The notes beneath the pieces are model-generated. The model was not told where the DNA came from, made no database searches, and saw only the letters and a program-made list of their open reading frames with translations. A DNA stretch of 64,000 nucleotides from Osmia lignaria lignaria. Taxonomy: Eukaryota > Arthropoda > Insecta > Hymenoptera > Megachilidae. Below, in pieces: positions 11,973 to 23,717 of the stretch; the stretch's first letter is position 1; every line of letters starts with the position of its first letter. Position numbers and translations under genes: made by a program. The stretch lies in contig NW_027478158.1 in NCBI RefSeq assembly GCF_051020975.1, positions 744,001 through 808,000 of the forward strand, in the 5' to 3' direction.

Positions 11973-13716
11973 GCTACAAAAAAGGTCTCTTAACATTTTG
12001 CCATAGCTCGCTTCGTTTCCGAGATATTTGCAGATTTATCTCAAGGGAAGGGGCCTGACGGACATATTTCGAGATATTTCTTCTTCTTGTTGTTCTTCTT
12101 CTGCACAGCTAAGCTAGAAGTGGCATTTACAGCTCGCACTAGTGCAGAGTTATCTCAAAGAAAGGGGCCACGGTGTTTCTGTATCTCTATTATGTTGGTG
12201 CGGCTTCGGAACTTTTAAAGATCTTGATATATCTCGAGAACTACGCATCTGATCAAAAAATATCATAGAACGTAAATTGTAGGAAATATAATTCTCTACA
12301 AAAAACGTCTCTTAACATTTTGCCATAGCTCGATTCGTTCCCGAGATATTTGCAGATATATCTCAAGGGAAGGGGCCTGACGGACATATTTCGAGATATT
12401 TCTTCTTCTTGTTGTTCTTCTTCTGCACAGCTAACCTGGAAGTGGCATTTGCAGCTCGCAACAGTGCAGAGTTATCTCAAAGAAATGGGCGACGGTGTTT
12501 CTGTATCTCTATTATGTTGGTGCGGCTTCGGAACTTTTAAATATCTTGATATATCTCGAGAACTACGCATCTGATCAAAAAATATCATAGAAGATAAAAA
12601 GTAGGAAACTTAATTCTCTACAAAAAAGGTCTCTTAACATTTTGCCATAGCTCGCTTCGTTTCCGAGATATTTGCACATTTATCTCAAGTGAAGGGGCCT
12701 AACGGACATATTTCGAGATATTTCTTCTTCTTGTTGTTCTTCTTCTGCACAGCTAAACTGGAAGTGGCATTTCCAGCTCGCAATAGTGCAGAGTTATCTC
12801 AAAGAAAGGGGCCACGGTGTTTCTGTATCTCTATTATGTTGATGCGGCTTCGGAACTTTTAAATATCTCGATATATCTCGAAAACTACGCTTCTGATCAA
12901 AAAATATCATAGAACATAAATTGTAGGAAACATAATTCTCTACAAAAAAGGTCTCTTAACGTTTTGCCATAGCTCGCTTCGTTTCCGAGATATTTGCAGA
13001 TTTATCTCAAGGGAAGGGTCCTGACGGACATATTTCGAGATATTTCTTCTTCTTGTTGTTCTTCTTCTGCACAGCTAAGCTCGAAGTGGCATTTGCAGCT
13101 CGCAATAGTGCAAAGTTACCTCAAAGAAAGGGGCCACGGTGTTTCTGTATCTCTATTATGTTGGTGCCGCTTCGAAACTTTTAAATATCTGGATATATCT
13201 CGAGAACTACGCATCTGATCAAAAAATATCATTGAACATAAAAAGTAAGAACCTTAATTCTCTACAAAAAAGGTCTCTTAACATTTTACCATAGCTCGCT
13301 TCGTTTCCGAGATATTTGCAGATTTATCTCAAGGGAAGGGGCCTGACGGACATATTTCGAGATATTTCTTCTTCTTGTTGTTCTTCTTCTGCACAGCTAA
13401 GCTGGAAGTGGCATTTGCGGCTCGCACTAGCGCAGAGTTATCTCAAAGAAAGGGGCCACGGTGTTTCTGTATCTCTATTATGTTGGTGCGGCTTCGGAAC
13501 TTTTAAATATCTTGATATATCTCGAGAACTACGCATCTGATCAAAAAATATCATAGAACATAAAAAGTAGGAAACTTAATTCTCTACAAAAAAGGTCTCT
13601 TAACATTTTGCCATAGCTCGCTTCGTTTCCGAGATATTTGCAGATTTATCTCAAGGGAAGGGGCCTGACGGACATATTTCGAGATATTTCTTCTTCTTGT
13701 TGTTCTTCTTCTGCAC
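10947..13716 (+). repeat. Long-range duplication (offset 10,946 bp), copy 2
   Basis: Partner of 1-2770. The match ends inside the monomer starting at 13,638, where TAAGCTGG replaces TAAACTGG. Confidence 0.85.
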
Positions 13717-13959
13717 AGCTAAGCTGGAAGTGGCATTTCCAGCTCGCAATAGTGCAGAGTTATCTCAAAGAAAGGGGCCACGGTGTTTCTGTATCTCTAT
13801 TATGTTGGTGCGGCTTCGGAAGTTTTAAATATCTTGATATATCTCGAGAACTACGCATCTGATCAAAAAATATCGTAGAACATCAAAAGTAGGAAACTTA
13901 ATTCTCTACAAAAAAGGTCTCTTAACATTTTGCCATAGCTCGCTTCGTTTCCGAGATAT
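13638..13959 (+). repeat. Monomer with 8-bp perfect inverted repeat
   Basis: AGCTGGAA (13,722-13,729) and TTCCAGCT (13,737-13,744) are perfect reverse complements around a 7-nt loop. The usual monomer reads TTTGCAGCT, which breaks the stem. The same perfect form is at 20,804-20,826. The common TAAACTGG...TTTCCAGC subgroup keeps a 6-bp core. Confidence 0.8.
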
Positions 13960-14654
13960 TTGCAGATTTATCTCAAGGGAAGGGGCCTGACGGACATATT
14001 TCGAGATATTTCTTCTTCTTGTTGTTCTTCTTCTGCACAGCTAAGCTGGAAGTGGCATTTGCAGCTCGCAATAGTGCAGAGTTATCTCAAAGAAAGGGGC
14101 CACGGTGTTTCTGTATCTCTATTATGTTGGTGCGGCTTCGGAACTTTTAAATATCTCGATATATCTCGAAAACTACGCTTCTGATCAAAAAATATCGTAG
14201 AACATAAATTGTAGGAAACATAATTCTCTACAAAAAACGTCTCTTAACATTTTGCCATAGCTCGCTTCGTTTCCGAGATATTTGCAGATTTATCTCACAG
14301 GAAGGGGCCTGACGGACATATTTCGAGATATTTCTTCTTCTTGTTGTTCTTCTTCTGCACAGCTAAGCTGGAAGTGGCATTTACAGCTCGCAATAGTGCA
14401 GAGTTATCTCAAAGAAAGGGGCCACGGTGTTTCTGTATCTCTATTATGTTGGTGCGGCTTCGGAACTTTTAAATATCTTGATATATCTCGAGAACTACGC
14501 ATCTGATCAAAAAATATCATAGAACATAAAAAGTAGGAAACTTAATTCTCTACAAAAAAGGTCTCTTAACATTTTGCCATAGCTCGCTTCGTTTCCGAGA
14601 TATGTGCAGATTTATCTCAAGGGAGGGGCCTGACGGACATATTTCGAGATATTT

Positions 14655-17600
14655 CTTCTTCTTGTTGTTCTTCTTCTGCACAGCTAAGCTGGAAGTGGCA
14701 TTTGCAGCTCGCAATAGTGCAGAGTTATCTCAAAGAAAGGGGCCACGGTGTTTCTGTATCTCTATTATGTTGTTGCGGCTTCGGAACTTTTAAATATCTT
14801 GATATATCTCGAGAACCACGCATCTGATCAAAAAATATCATAGAACATAAAAAGTAGGAAACTTAATTCTCTACAAAAAAGGTCTCTTAACATTTTGCCA
14901 TAGCTCGCTTCGTTTCCGAGATATTTGCTGATTTATCTCAAGGGAAGGGGCCTGACGGACATATTTCGAGATATTTCTTCTTCTTGTTGTTCTTCTTCTG
15001 CACAGCTAAGCTGGACGTGGCATTTGCAGCTCGCAAAAGTGCAGAGTTATCTCAAAGAAAGGGGCCACGGTGTTTCTGTATCTCTATTATGTTGGTGCGG
15101 CTTCGGAGCTTTTAAATATCTCGATATATCTCGAAAACTACGCTTCTGATCAAAAAATATCATAGAACATAAATTGTAGGAAACATAATTCTCTACAAAA
15201 AAGGTCTCTTAACATTTTGCCATAGCTCGTTTCGTTTCCGAGATATTTGCAGATATATCTCAAGGGAAGGGGCCTGACGGACATATTTCGAGATATTTCT
15301 TCTTCTTGTTGTTCTTCTTCTGCACAGCTAAACTGGAAGTGGCATTTCCAGCTCGCAATAGCGCAGAGTTATCTCAAAGAAAGGGGCCACGGTGTTTCTG
15401 TATCTCTATTATGTTGGTGCGGCTTCGGAACTTTTAAATATCTTGATACATCTCGAGAACTACGCATCTGATCAAAAAATATCATAGAACATAAAAAGTA
15501 GGAAACTTAATTCTCTACAAAAAAGGTCTCTTAACATTTTGCCATAGCTCGCTTCGTTTCCGAGATATGTGCAGATTTATCTCAAGGGAAGGGGCCTGAC
15601 GGACATATTTCGAGATATTTCTTCTTCTTGTTGTTCTTCTTCTGCACAGCTAAGCTGGAAGTGGCATTTGCAGCTCGCAATAGTGCAGAGTTATCTCAAA
15701 GAAAGGGGCCACGGTGTTTCTGTATCTCTATTATGTTGTTGCGGCTTCGGAACTTTTAAATATCTTGATATATCTCGAGAACTACGCATCTGATCAAAAA
15801 ATATCATAGAACATAAAAAGTAGGAAACTTAATTCTCTACAAAAAAGGTCTCTTAACATTTTGCCATAGCTCGCTTCGTTTCCGAGATATTTGCTGATTT
15901 ATCTCAAGGGAAGGGGCCTGACGGACATATTTCGAGATATTTCTTCTTCTTGTTGTTCTTCTTCTGCACAGCTAAGCTGGAAGTGGCATTTGCAGCTCGC
16001 AATAGTGCAGAGTTATCTCAAAGAAAGGGGCCACGGTGTTTCTGTATCTCTATTATGTTGGTGCGGTTTCGGAACTTTTAAATATCTCGATATATCTCGA
16101 AAACTACGCTTCTGATCAAAAAATATCATAGAACATAAATTGTAGGAAACATAATTCTCTACAAAAAAGGTCTCTTAGCATTTTGCCATAGCTCGCTTCG
16201 TTTCCGAGATATTTGCAGATATATCTCAAGGGAAGGGGCCTGACGGACATATTTCGAGATATTTCTTCTTCTTGTTGTTCTTCTTCTGCACAGCTAAGCT
16301 GGAAGTGGCATTTGCAGCTCGCAATAGTGCAGAGTTATCTCAAAGAAAGGGGCCACGGTGTTTCTGTATCTCTATTATGTTGGTGCGGCTTCGGAACTTT
16401 TAAATATCTTGATATATCTCGAGAACTACGCATCTGATCAAAAAATATCATAGAACATAAAAAGTAGGAAACTTAATTCTCTACAAAAAAGGTCTCTTAA
16501 CATTTTGCCATAGCTCGCTTCGTTTCCGAGATATTTGCAGATTTATCTCAAGGGAAGGGGCCTGACGGACATATTTCGAGATATTTCTTCTTCTTGTTGT
16601 TCTTCTTCTGCACAGCTAAACTGGAAGTGGCATTTCCAGCTCGCAATAGTGCAGAGTTATCTCAAAGAAAGGGGCCACGGTGTTTCTGTATCTCTATTAT
16701 GTTGGCGCGGCTTCGGAACTTTTAAATATCTTGATATATCTCGAGAACTACGCATCTGATCAAAAAATATCATAGAACGTAAATTGTAGGAAATATAATT
16801 CTCTACAAAAAACGTCTCTTAACATTTTGCCATAGCTCGCTTCGTTTCCGAGATATTTGCAGATTTATCTCAAGGGAAGGGGCCTGACGGACATATTTCG
16901 AGATATTTCTTCTTCTTGTTGTTCTTCTTCTGCACAGCTAAGCTGGAAGTGGCATTTGCAGCTCGCAATAGTGCAGAGTTATCTCAAAGAAAGGGGCCAC
17001 GGTGTTTCTGTACCTCTATTATGTTGGTGCGGCTTCGGAACTTTTAAATATCTTGATATATCTCGAGAACTACGCATCTGATCAAAAAATATCATAGAAC
17101 ATAAAAAGTAGGAAACTTAATTTTCTACAAAAAAGGTCTCTTAACATTTTACCATCGCTCGCTTCGTTTCCGAGATATTTGCAGATTCAGCTCAAAGGAA
17201 CGGGCCTGACGGACATATTTCGAGATATTTCTTCTTCTTGTTGTTCTTCTTCTGCACAGCTAAGCTGGAAGTGGCATTTACAGCTCGCAATAGTGCAGAG
17301 TTATCTCAAAGAAAGGGGCGACGGTGTTTCTGTATCTCTATTATGTTGGTGCGGCTTCGGAACTTTTAAATATCTTGATATATCTCGAGAACTACGCATC
17401 TGATCAAAAAATATCATAGAACGTAAATTGTAGGAAATATAATTCTCTACAAAAAACGTCTCTTAACATTTTGCCATAGCTCGCTTCGTTTCCGAGATAT
17501 TTGCAGATTTATCTCAAGGGAAGGGGCCTGACGGACATATTTCGAGATATTTCTTCTTCTTGTTGTTCTTCTTCTGCACAGCTAAGCTGGAAGTGGCATT

Positions 17601-19907
17601 TGCAGCTCGCAATAGTGCAGAGTTATCTCAAAGAAAGGGGCCACGGTGTTGCTGTACCTCTATTATGTTGGTGCGGCTTCGGAACTTTTAAATATCTTGA
17701 TATATCTCGAGAACTACGCTTCTGATCAAAAAATATCATAGAACATAAAAAGTAGGAAACTTAATTCTCTACAAAAAAGGTCTCTTAACATTTTACCATA
17801 GCTCGCTTCGTTTCCGAGATATTTGCAGATTCAGCTCAAAGGAACGGGCCTGACGGACATATTTCGAGATATTTCTTCTTCTTGTTGTTCTTCTTCTGCA
17901 CAGCTAAGCTGGAAGTGGCATTTACAGCTCGCAATAGTGCAGAGTTATCTCAAAGAAAGGGGCGACGGTGTTTCTGTATCTCTATTATGTTGGTGCGGCT
18001 TCGGAACTTTTAAATATCTTGATATATCTCGAGAACTACGCATCTGATCAAAAAATATCATAGAACATAAAAAGTAGGAAACTTAATTCTCTACAAAAAA
18101 GGTCTCTTAACATTTTGCCATAGCTCGCTTCGTTTCCGAGATATTTGCACATTTATCTCAAGTGAAGGGGCCTAACGGACATATTTCGAGATATTTCTTC
18201 TTCTTGTTGTTCTTCTTCTGCACAGCTAAACTGGAAGTGGCATTTCCAGCTCGCAATAGTGCAGAGTTATCTCAAAGAAAGGGGCCACGGTGTTTCTGTA
18301 TCTCTATTATGTTGGTGCGGCTTCGGAACTTTTAAATATCTTGATATATCTCGAGAACTACGCATCTGATCAAAAAATATCATACAACATAAAAAGTAGG
18401 AAACTTAATTCTCTACAAAAAAGGTCTCTTAACATTTTGCCATAGCTCGCTTCGTTTCCGAGATATTTGCAGATTTATCTCAAGGGAAGGGGTCTGACGG
18501 ACATATTTCGAGATATTTCTTCTTCTTGTTGTTCTTCTTCTGCACAGCTAAGCTGGAAGTGGCATTTGCAGCTCGCAATAGTGCAGAGTTATCTCAAAGA
18601 AAGGGGCCACGGTGTTTCTGTATCTCTATTATGTTGATGCGGCTTCGGAACTTTTAAATATCTCGATATATCTCGAAAACTACGCTTCTGATCAAAAAAT
18701 ATCATAGAACATAAATTGTAGGAAACATAATTCTCTACAAAAAAGGTCTCTTAACATTTTGCCATAGCTCGCTTCGTTTCCGAGATATTTGCAGATATAT
18801 CTCAAGGGAAGGGGCCTGACGGACATATTTCGAGATATTTCTTCTTCTTGTTGTTCTTCTTCTGCACAGCTAAACTGGACGTGGCATTTGCAGCTCGCAA
18901 TAGTGCAGAGTTATCTCAAAGAAAGGGCCACGGTGTTTCTGTATCTCTATTATGTTGGTGCGGCTTCGGAACTTTTAAATATCTTGATATATCTCGAGAA
19001 CTACGCATCTGATCAAAAAATATCATAGAACATATAAAGTAGGAAACTAAATTCTCTACAAATAAAGTCTCTTAACATTTTGCCATAGCTCGCTTCGTTT
19101 CCGAGATATTTGCAGATATATCTCAAGGGAAGGGGCCTGACGGACATATTTCGAGATATTTCTTCTTCTTGTTGTTCTTCTTCTGCACAGCTAACCTGGA
19201 AGTGGCATTTGCAGCTCGCAACAGTGCAGAGTTATCTCAAAGAAAGGGGCCACGGTGTTTCTGTATCTCTATTATGTTGGTGCGGCTTCGGAACTTTTAA
19301 ATATCTCGATATATCTCGAAAACTACGCTTCTGATCAAAAAATATCATAGAACATAAATTGTAGGAAACATAATTCTCTTCAAAAAACGTCTCTTAACAT
19401 TTTGCCATAGCTCGCTTCGTTCCCGAGATATTTGCAGATATATCTCAAGGGAAGGGGCCTGACGGACATATTTCGAGATATTTCTTCTTCTTGTTGTTCT
19501 TCTTCTGCACAGCTAAGCTGGAAGAGGCATTTACAGCTCGCAATAGTGCAGAGTTATCTCAAAGAAAGGGGCCACGGTGTTTCTGTATCTCTATTATGTT
19601 GGTGCGGCTTCGGAACTTTTAAATATCTTGACATATCTCGAGAACTACGCATCTGATAAAAAAATATCATAGAACATAAAAAGTAGGAAACTTAATTCTC
19701 TACAGAAAAGGTCTCTTAACATTTTGCCATAGCTCGCTTCGTTTCCGAGATATTTGCAGATTTATCTCAAGGGACGGGGCCTGACGGACATATTTCGAGA
19801 TATTCCTTCTTCTTGTTGTTCTTCTTCTGCACAGCTAAGCTGGAAGTGGCATTTGCAGCTCGCAATAGTGCAGAGTTATCTCAAAGAAAGGGGCCACGGT
19901 GTTTCTG
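14655..19907 (+). repeat. 5.25-kb near-identical block, copy 1 (offset 8,048 bp)
   Basis: About 16 monomers match 22,703-27,955 with no difference found in any private mark I compared. Marks include ACCATCGCTCGC, TGTTGCTGTACC, CATACAACAT, CTACAAATAAAG, GAAGAGGCATT and CTACAGAAAAGG. Boundaries are single-base changes: TTTCTTC against TTCCTTC on the left, and CTGTATC against CTGCATC on the right. Its left part also pairs with 3306-5846. Confidence 0.88.
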
Positions 19908-20820
19908 TATCTCTATTATGTTGTTGCGGCTTCGGAACTTTTAAATATCTTGATATATCTCGAGAACCACGCATCTGATCAAAAAATATCATAGAACATA
20001 AAAAGTAGGAAACTTAATTCTCTACAAAAAAGGTCTCTTAACATTTTGCCATAGCTCGCTTCGTTTCCGAGATATTTGCTGATTTATCTCAAGGGAAGGG
20101 GCCTGACGGACATATTTCGAGATATTTCTTCTTCTTGTTGTTCTTCTTCTGCACAGCTAAGCTGGACGTGGCATTTGCAGCTCGCAAAAGTGCAGAGTTA
20201 TCTCAAAGAAAGGGGCCACGGTGTTTCTGTATCTCTATTATGTTGGTGCGGCTTCGGAGCTTTTAAATATCTCGATATATCTCGAAAACTACGCTTCTGA
20301 TCAAAAAATATCATAGAACATAAATTGTAGGAAACATAATTCTCTACAAAAAAGGTCTCTTAACATTTTGCCATAGCTCGTTTCGTTTCCGAGATATTTG
20401 CAGATATATCTCAAGGGAAGGGGCCTGACGGACATATTTCGAGATATTTCTTCTTCTTGTTGTTCTTCTTCTGCACAGCTAAACTGGAAGTGGCATTTCC
20501 AGCTCGCAATAGCGCAGAGTTATCTCAAAGAAAGGGGCCACGGTGTTTCTGTATCTCTATTATGTTGGTGCGGCTTCGGAACTTTTAAATATCTTGATAC
20601 ATCTCGAGAACTACGCATCTGATCAAAAAATATCATAGAACATAAAAAGTAGGAAACTTAATTCTCTACAAAAAAGGTCTCTTAACATTTTGCCATAGCT
20701 CGCTTCGTTTCCGAGATATGTGCAGATTTATCTCAAGGGAAGGGGCCTGACGGACATATTTCGAGATATTTCTTCTTCTTGTTGTTCTTCTTCTGCACAG
20801 CTAAGCTGGAAGTGGCATTT
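17994..20820 (+). repeat. Nine-monomer tandem duplication, copy 1 (period 2,897 bp)
   Basis: Matches 20,891-23,717. Shared order: CAAGTGAAGGGG monomer, TTGATGCGG monomer, 321-bp CTGGACGTGG monomer with CATATAAAG, CTAACCTGG monomer, GAAGAGGCATT monomer, TTCCTTC monomer, TTGCTGATT monomer. The period equals nine units minus the 1 bp missing from the 321-bp copy. Confidence 0.87.
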
Positions 20821-20890
20821 CCAGCTCGCAATAGTGCAGAGTTATCTCAAAGAAAGGGGCCACGGTGTTTCTGTATCTCTATTATGTTGT

Positions 20891-23717
20891 TGCGGCTTCG
20901 GAACTTTTAAATATCTTGATATATCTCGAGAACTACGCATCTGATCAAAAAATATCATAGAACATAAAAAGTAGGAAACTTAATTCTCTACAAAAAAGGT
21001 CTCTTAACATTTTGCCATAGCTCGCTTCGTTTCCGAGATATTTGCACATTTATCTCAAGTGAAGGGGCCTAACGGACATATTTCGAGATATTTCTTCTTC
21101 TTGTTGTTCTTCTTCTGCACAGCTAAACTGGAAGTGGCATTTCCAGCTCGCAATAGTGCAGAGTTATCTCAAAGAAAGGGGCCACGGTGTTTCTGTATCT
21201 CTATTATGTTGGTGCGGCTTCGGAACTTTTAAATATCTTGATATATCTCGAGAACTACGCATCTGATCAAAAAATATCATACAACATAAAAAGTAGGAAA
21301 CTTAATTCTCTACAAAAAAGGTCTCTTAACATTTTGCCATAGCTCGCTTCGTTTCCGAGATATTTGCAGATTTATCTCAAGGGAAGGGGTCTGACGGACA
21401 TATTTCGAGATATTTCTTCTTCTTGTTGTTCTTCTTCTGCACAGCTAAGCTGGAAGTGGCATTTGCAGCTCGCAATAGTGCAGAGTTATCTCAAAGAAAG
21501 GGGCCACGGTGTTTCTGTATCTCTATTATGTTGATGCGGCTTCGGAACTTTTAAATATCTCGATATATCTCGAAAACTACGCTTCTGATCAAAAAATATC
21601 ATAGAACATAAATTGTAGGAAACATAATTCTCTACAAAAAAGGTCTCTTAACATTTTGCCATAGCTCGCTTCGTTTCCGAGATATTTGCAGATATATCTC
21701 AAGGGAAGGGGCCTGACGGACATATTTCGAGATATTTCTTCTTCTTGTTGTTCTTCTTCTGCACAGCTAAACTGGACGTGGCATTTGCAGCTCGCAATAG
21801 TGCAGAGTTATCTCAAAGAAAGGGCCACGGTGTTTCTGTATCTCTATTATGTTGGTGCGGCTTCGGAACTTTTAAATATCTTGATATATCTCGAGAACTA
21901 CGCATCTGATCAAAAAATATCATAGAACATATAAAGTAGGAAACTAAATTCTCTACAAATAAAGTCTCTTAACATTTTGCCATAGCTCGCTTCGTTTCCG
22001 AGATATTTGCAGATATATCTCAAGGGAAGGGGCCTGACGGACATATTTCGAGATATTTCTTCTTCTTGTTGTTCTTCTTCTGCACAGCTAACCTGGAAGT
22101 GGCATTTGCAGCTCGCAACAGTGCAGAGTTATCTCAAAGAAAGGGGCCACGGTGTTTCTGTATCTCTATTATGTTGGTGCGGCTTCGGAACTTTTAAATA
22201 TCTCGATATATCTCGAAAACTACGCTTCTGATCAAAAAATATCATAGAACATAAATTGTAGGAAACATAATTCTCTTCAAAAAACGTCTCTTAACATTTT
22301 GCCATAGCTCGCTTCGTTCCCGAGATATTTGCAGATATATCTCAAGGGAAGGGGCCTGACGGACATATTTCGAGATATTTCTTCTTCTTGTTGTTCTTCT
22401 TCTGCACAGCTAAGCTGGAAGAGGCATTTACAGCTCGCAATAGTGCAGAGTTATCTCAAAGAAAGGGGCCACGGTGTTTCTGTATCTCTATTATGTTGGT
22501 GCGGCTTCGGAACTTTTAAATATCTTGACATATCTCGAGAACTACGCATCTGATAAAAAAATATCATAGAACATAAAAAGTAGGAAACTTAATTCTCTAC
22601 AGAAAAGGTCTCTTAACATTTTGCCATAGCTCGCTTCGTTTCCGAGATATTTGCAGATTTATCTCAAGGGACGGGGCCTGACGGACATATTTCGAGATAT
22701 TCCTTCTTCTTGTTGTTCTTCTTCTGCACAGCTAAGCTGGAAGTGGCATTTGCAGCTCGCAATAGTGCAGAGTTATCTCAAAGAAAGGGGCCACGGTGTT
22801 TCTGTATCTCTATTATGTTGTTGCGGCTTCGGAACTTTTAAATATCTTGATATATCTCGAGAACCACGCATCTGATCAAAAAATATCATAGAACATAAAA
22901 AGTAGGAAACTTAATTCTCTACAAAAAAGGTCTCTTAACATTTTGCCATAGCTCGCTTCGTTTCCGAGATATTTGCTGATTTATCTCAAGGGAAGGGGCC
23001 TGACGGACATATTTCGAGATATTTCTTCTTCTTGTTGTTCTTCTTCTGCACAGCTAAGCTGGACGTGGCATTTGCAGCTCGCAAAAGTGCAGAGTTATCT
23101 CAAAGAAAGGGGCCACGGTGTTTCTGTATCTCTATTATGTTGGTGCGGCTTCGGAGCTTTTAAATATCTCGATATATCTCGAAAACTACGCTTCTGATCA
23201 AAAAATATCATAGAACATAAATTGTAGGAAACATAATTCTCTACAAAAAAGGTCTCTTAACATTTTGCCATAGCTCGTTTCGTTTCCGAGATATTTGCAG
23301 ATATATCTCAAGGGAAGGGGCCTGACGGACATATTTCGAGATATTTCTTCTTCTTGTTGTTCTTCTTCTGCACAGCTAAACTGGAAGTGGCATTTCCAGC
23401 TCGCAATAGCGCAGAGTTATCTCAAAGAAAGGGGCCACGGTGTTTCTGTATCTCTATTATGTTGGTGCGGCTTCGGAACTTTTAAATATCTTGATACATC
23501 TCGAGAACTACGCATCTGATCAAAAAATATCATAGAACATAAAAAGTAGGAAACTTAATTCTCTACAAAAAAGGTCTCTTAACATTTTGCCATAGCTCGC
23601 TTCGTTTCCGAGATATGTGCAGATTTATCTCAAGGGAAGGGGCCTGACGGACATATTTCGAGATATTTCTTCTTCTTGTTGTTCTTCTTCTGCACAGCTA
23701 AGCTGGAAGTGGCATTT
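20891..23717 (+). repeat. Nine-monomer tandem duplication, copy 2
   Basis: Partner of 17,994-20,820. The right end is set by TTTCCAGCTC (20,821) against TTTGCAGCTC (23,718). The left end lies within the monomers starting at 17,823 and 20,720. Confidence 0.87.
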
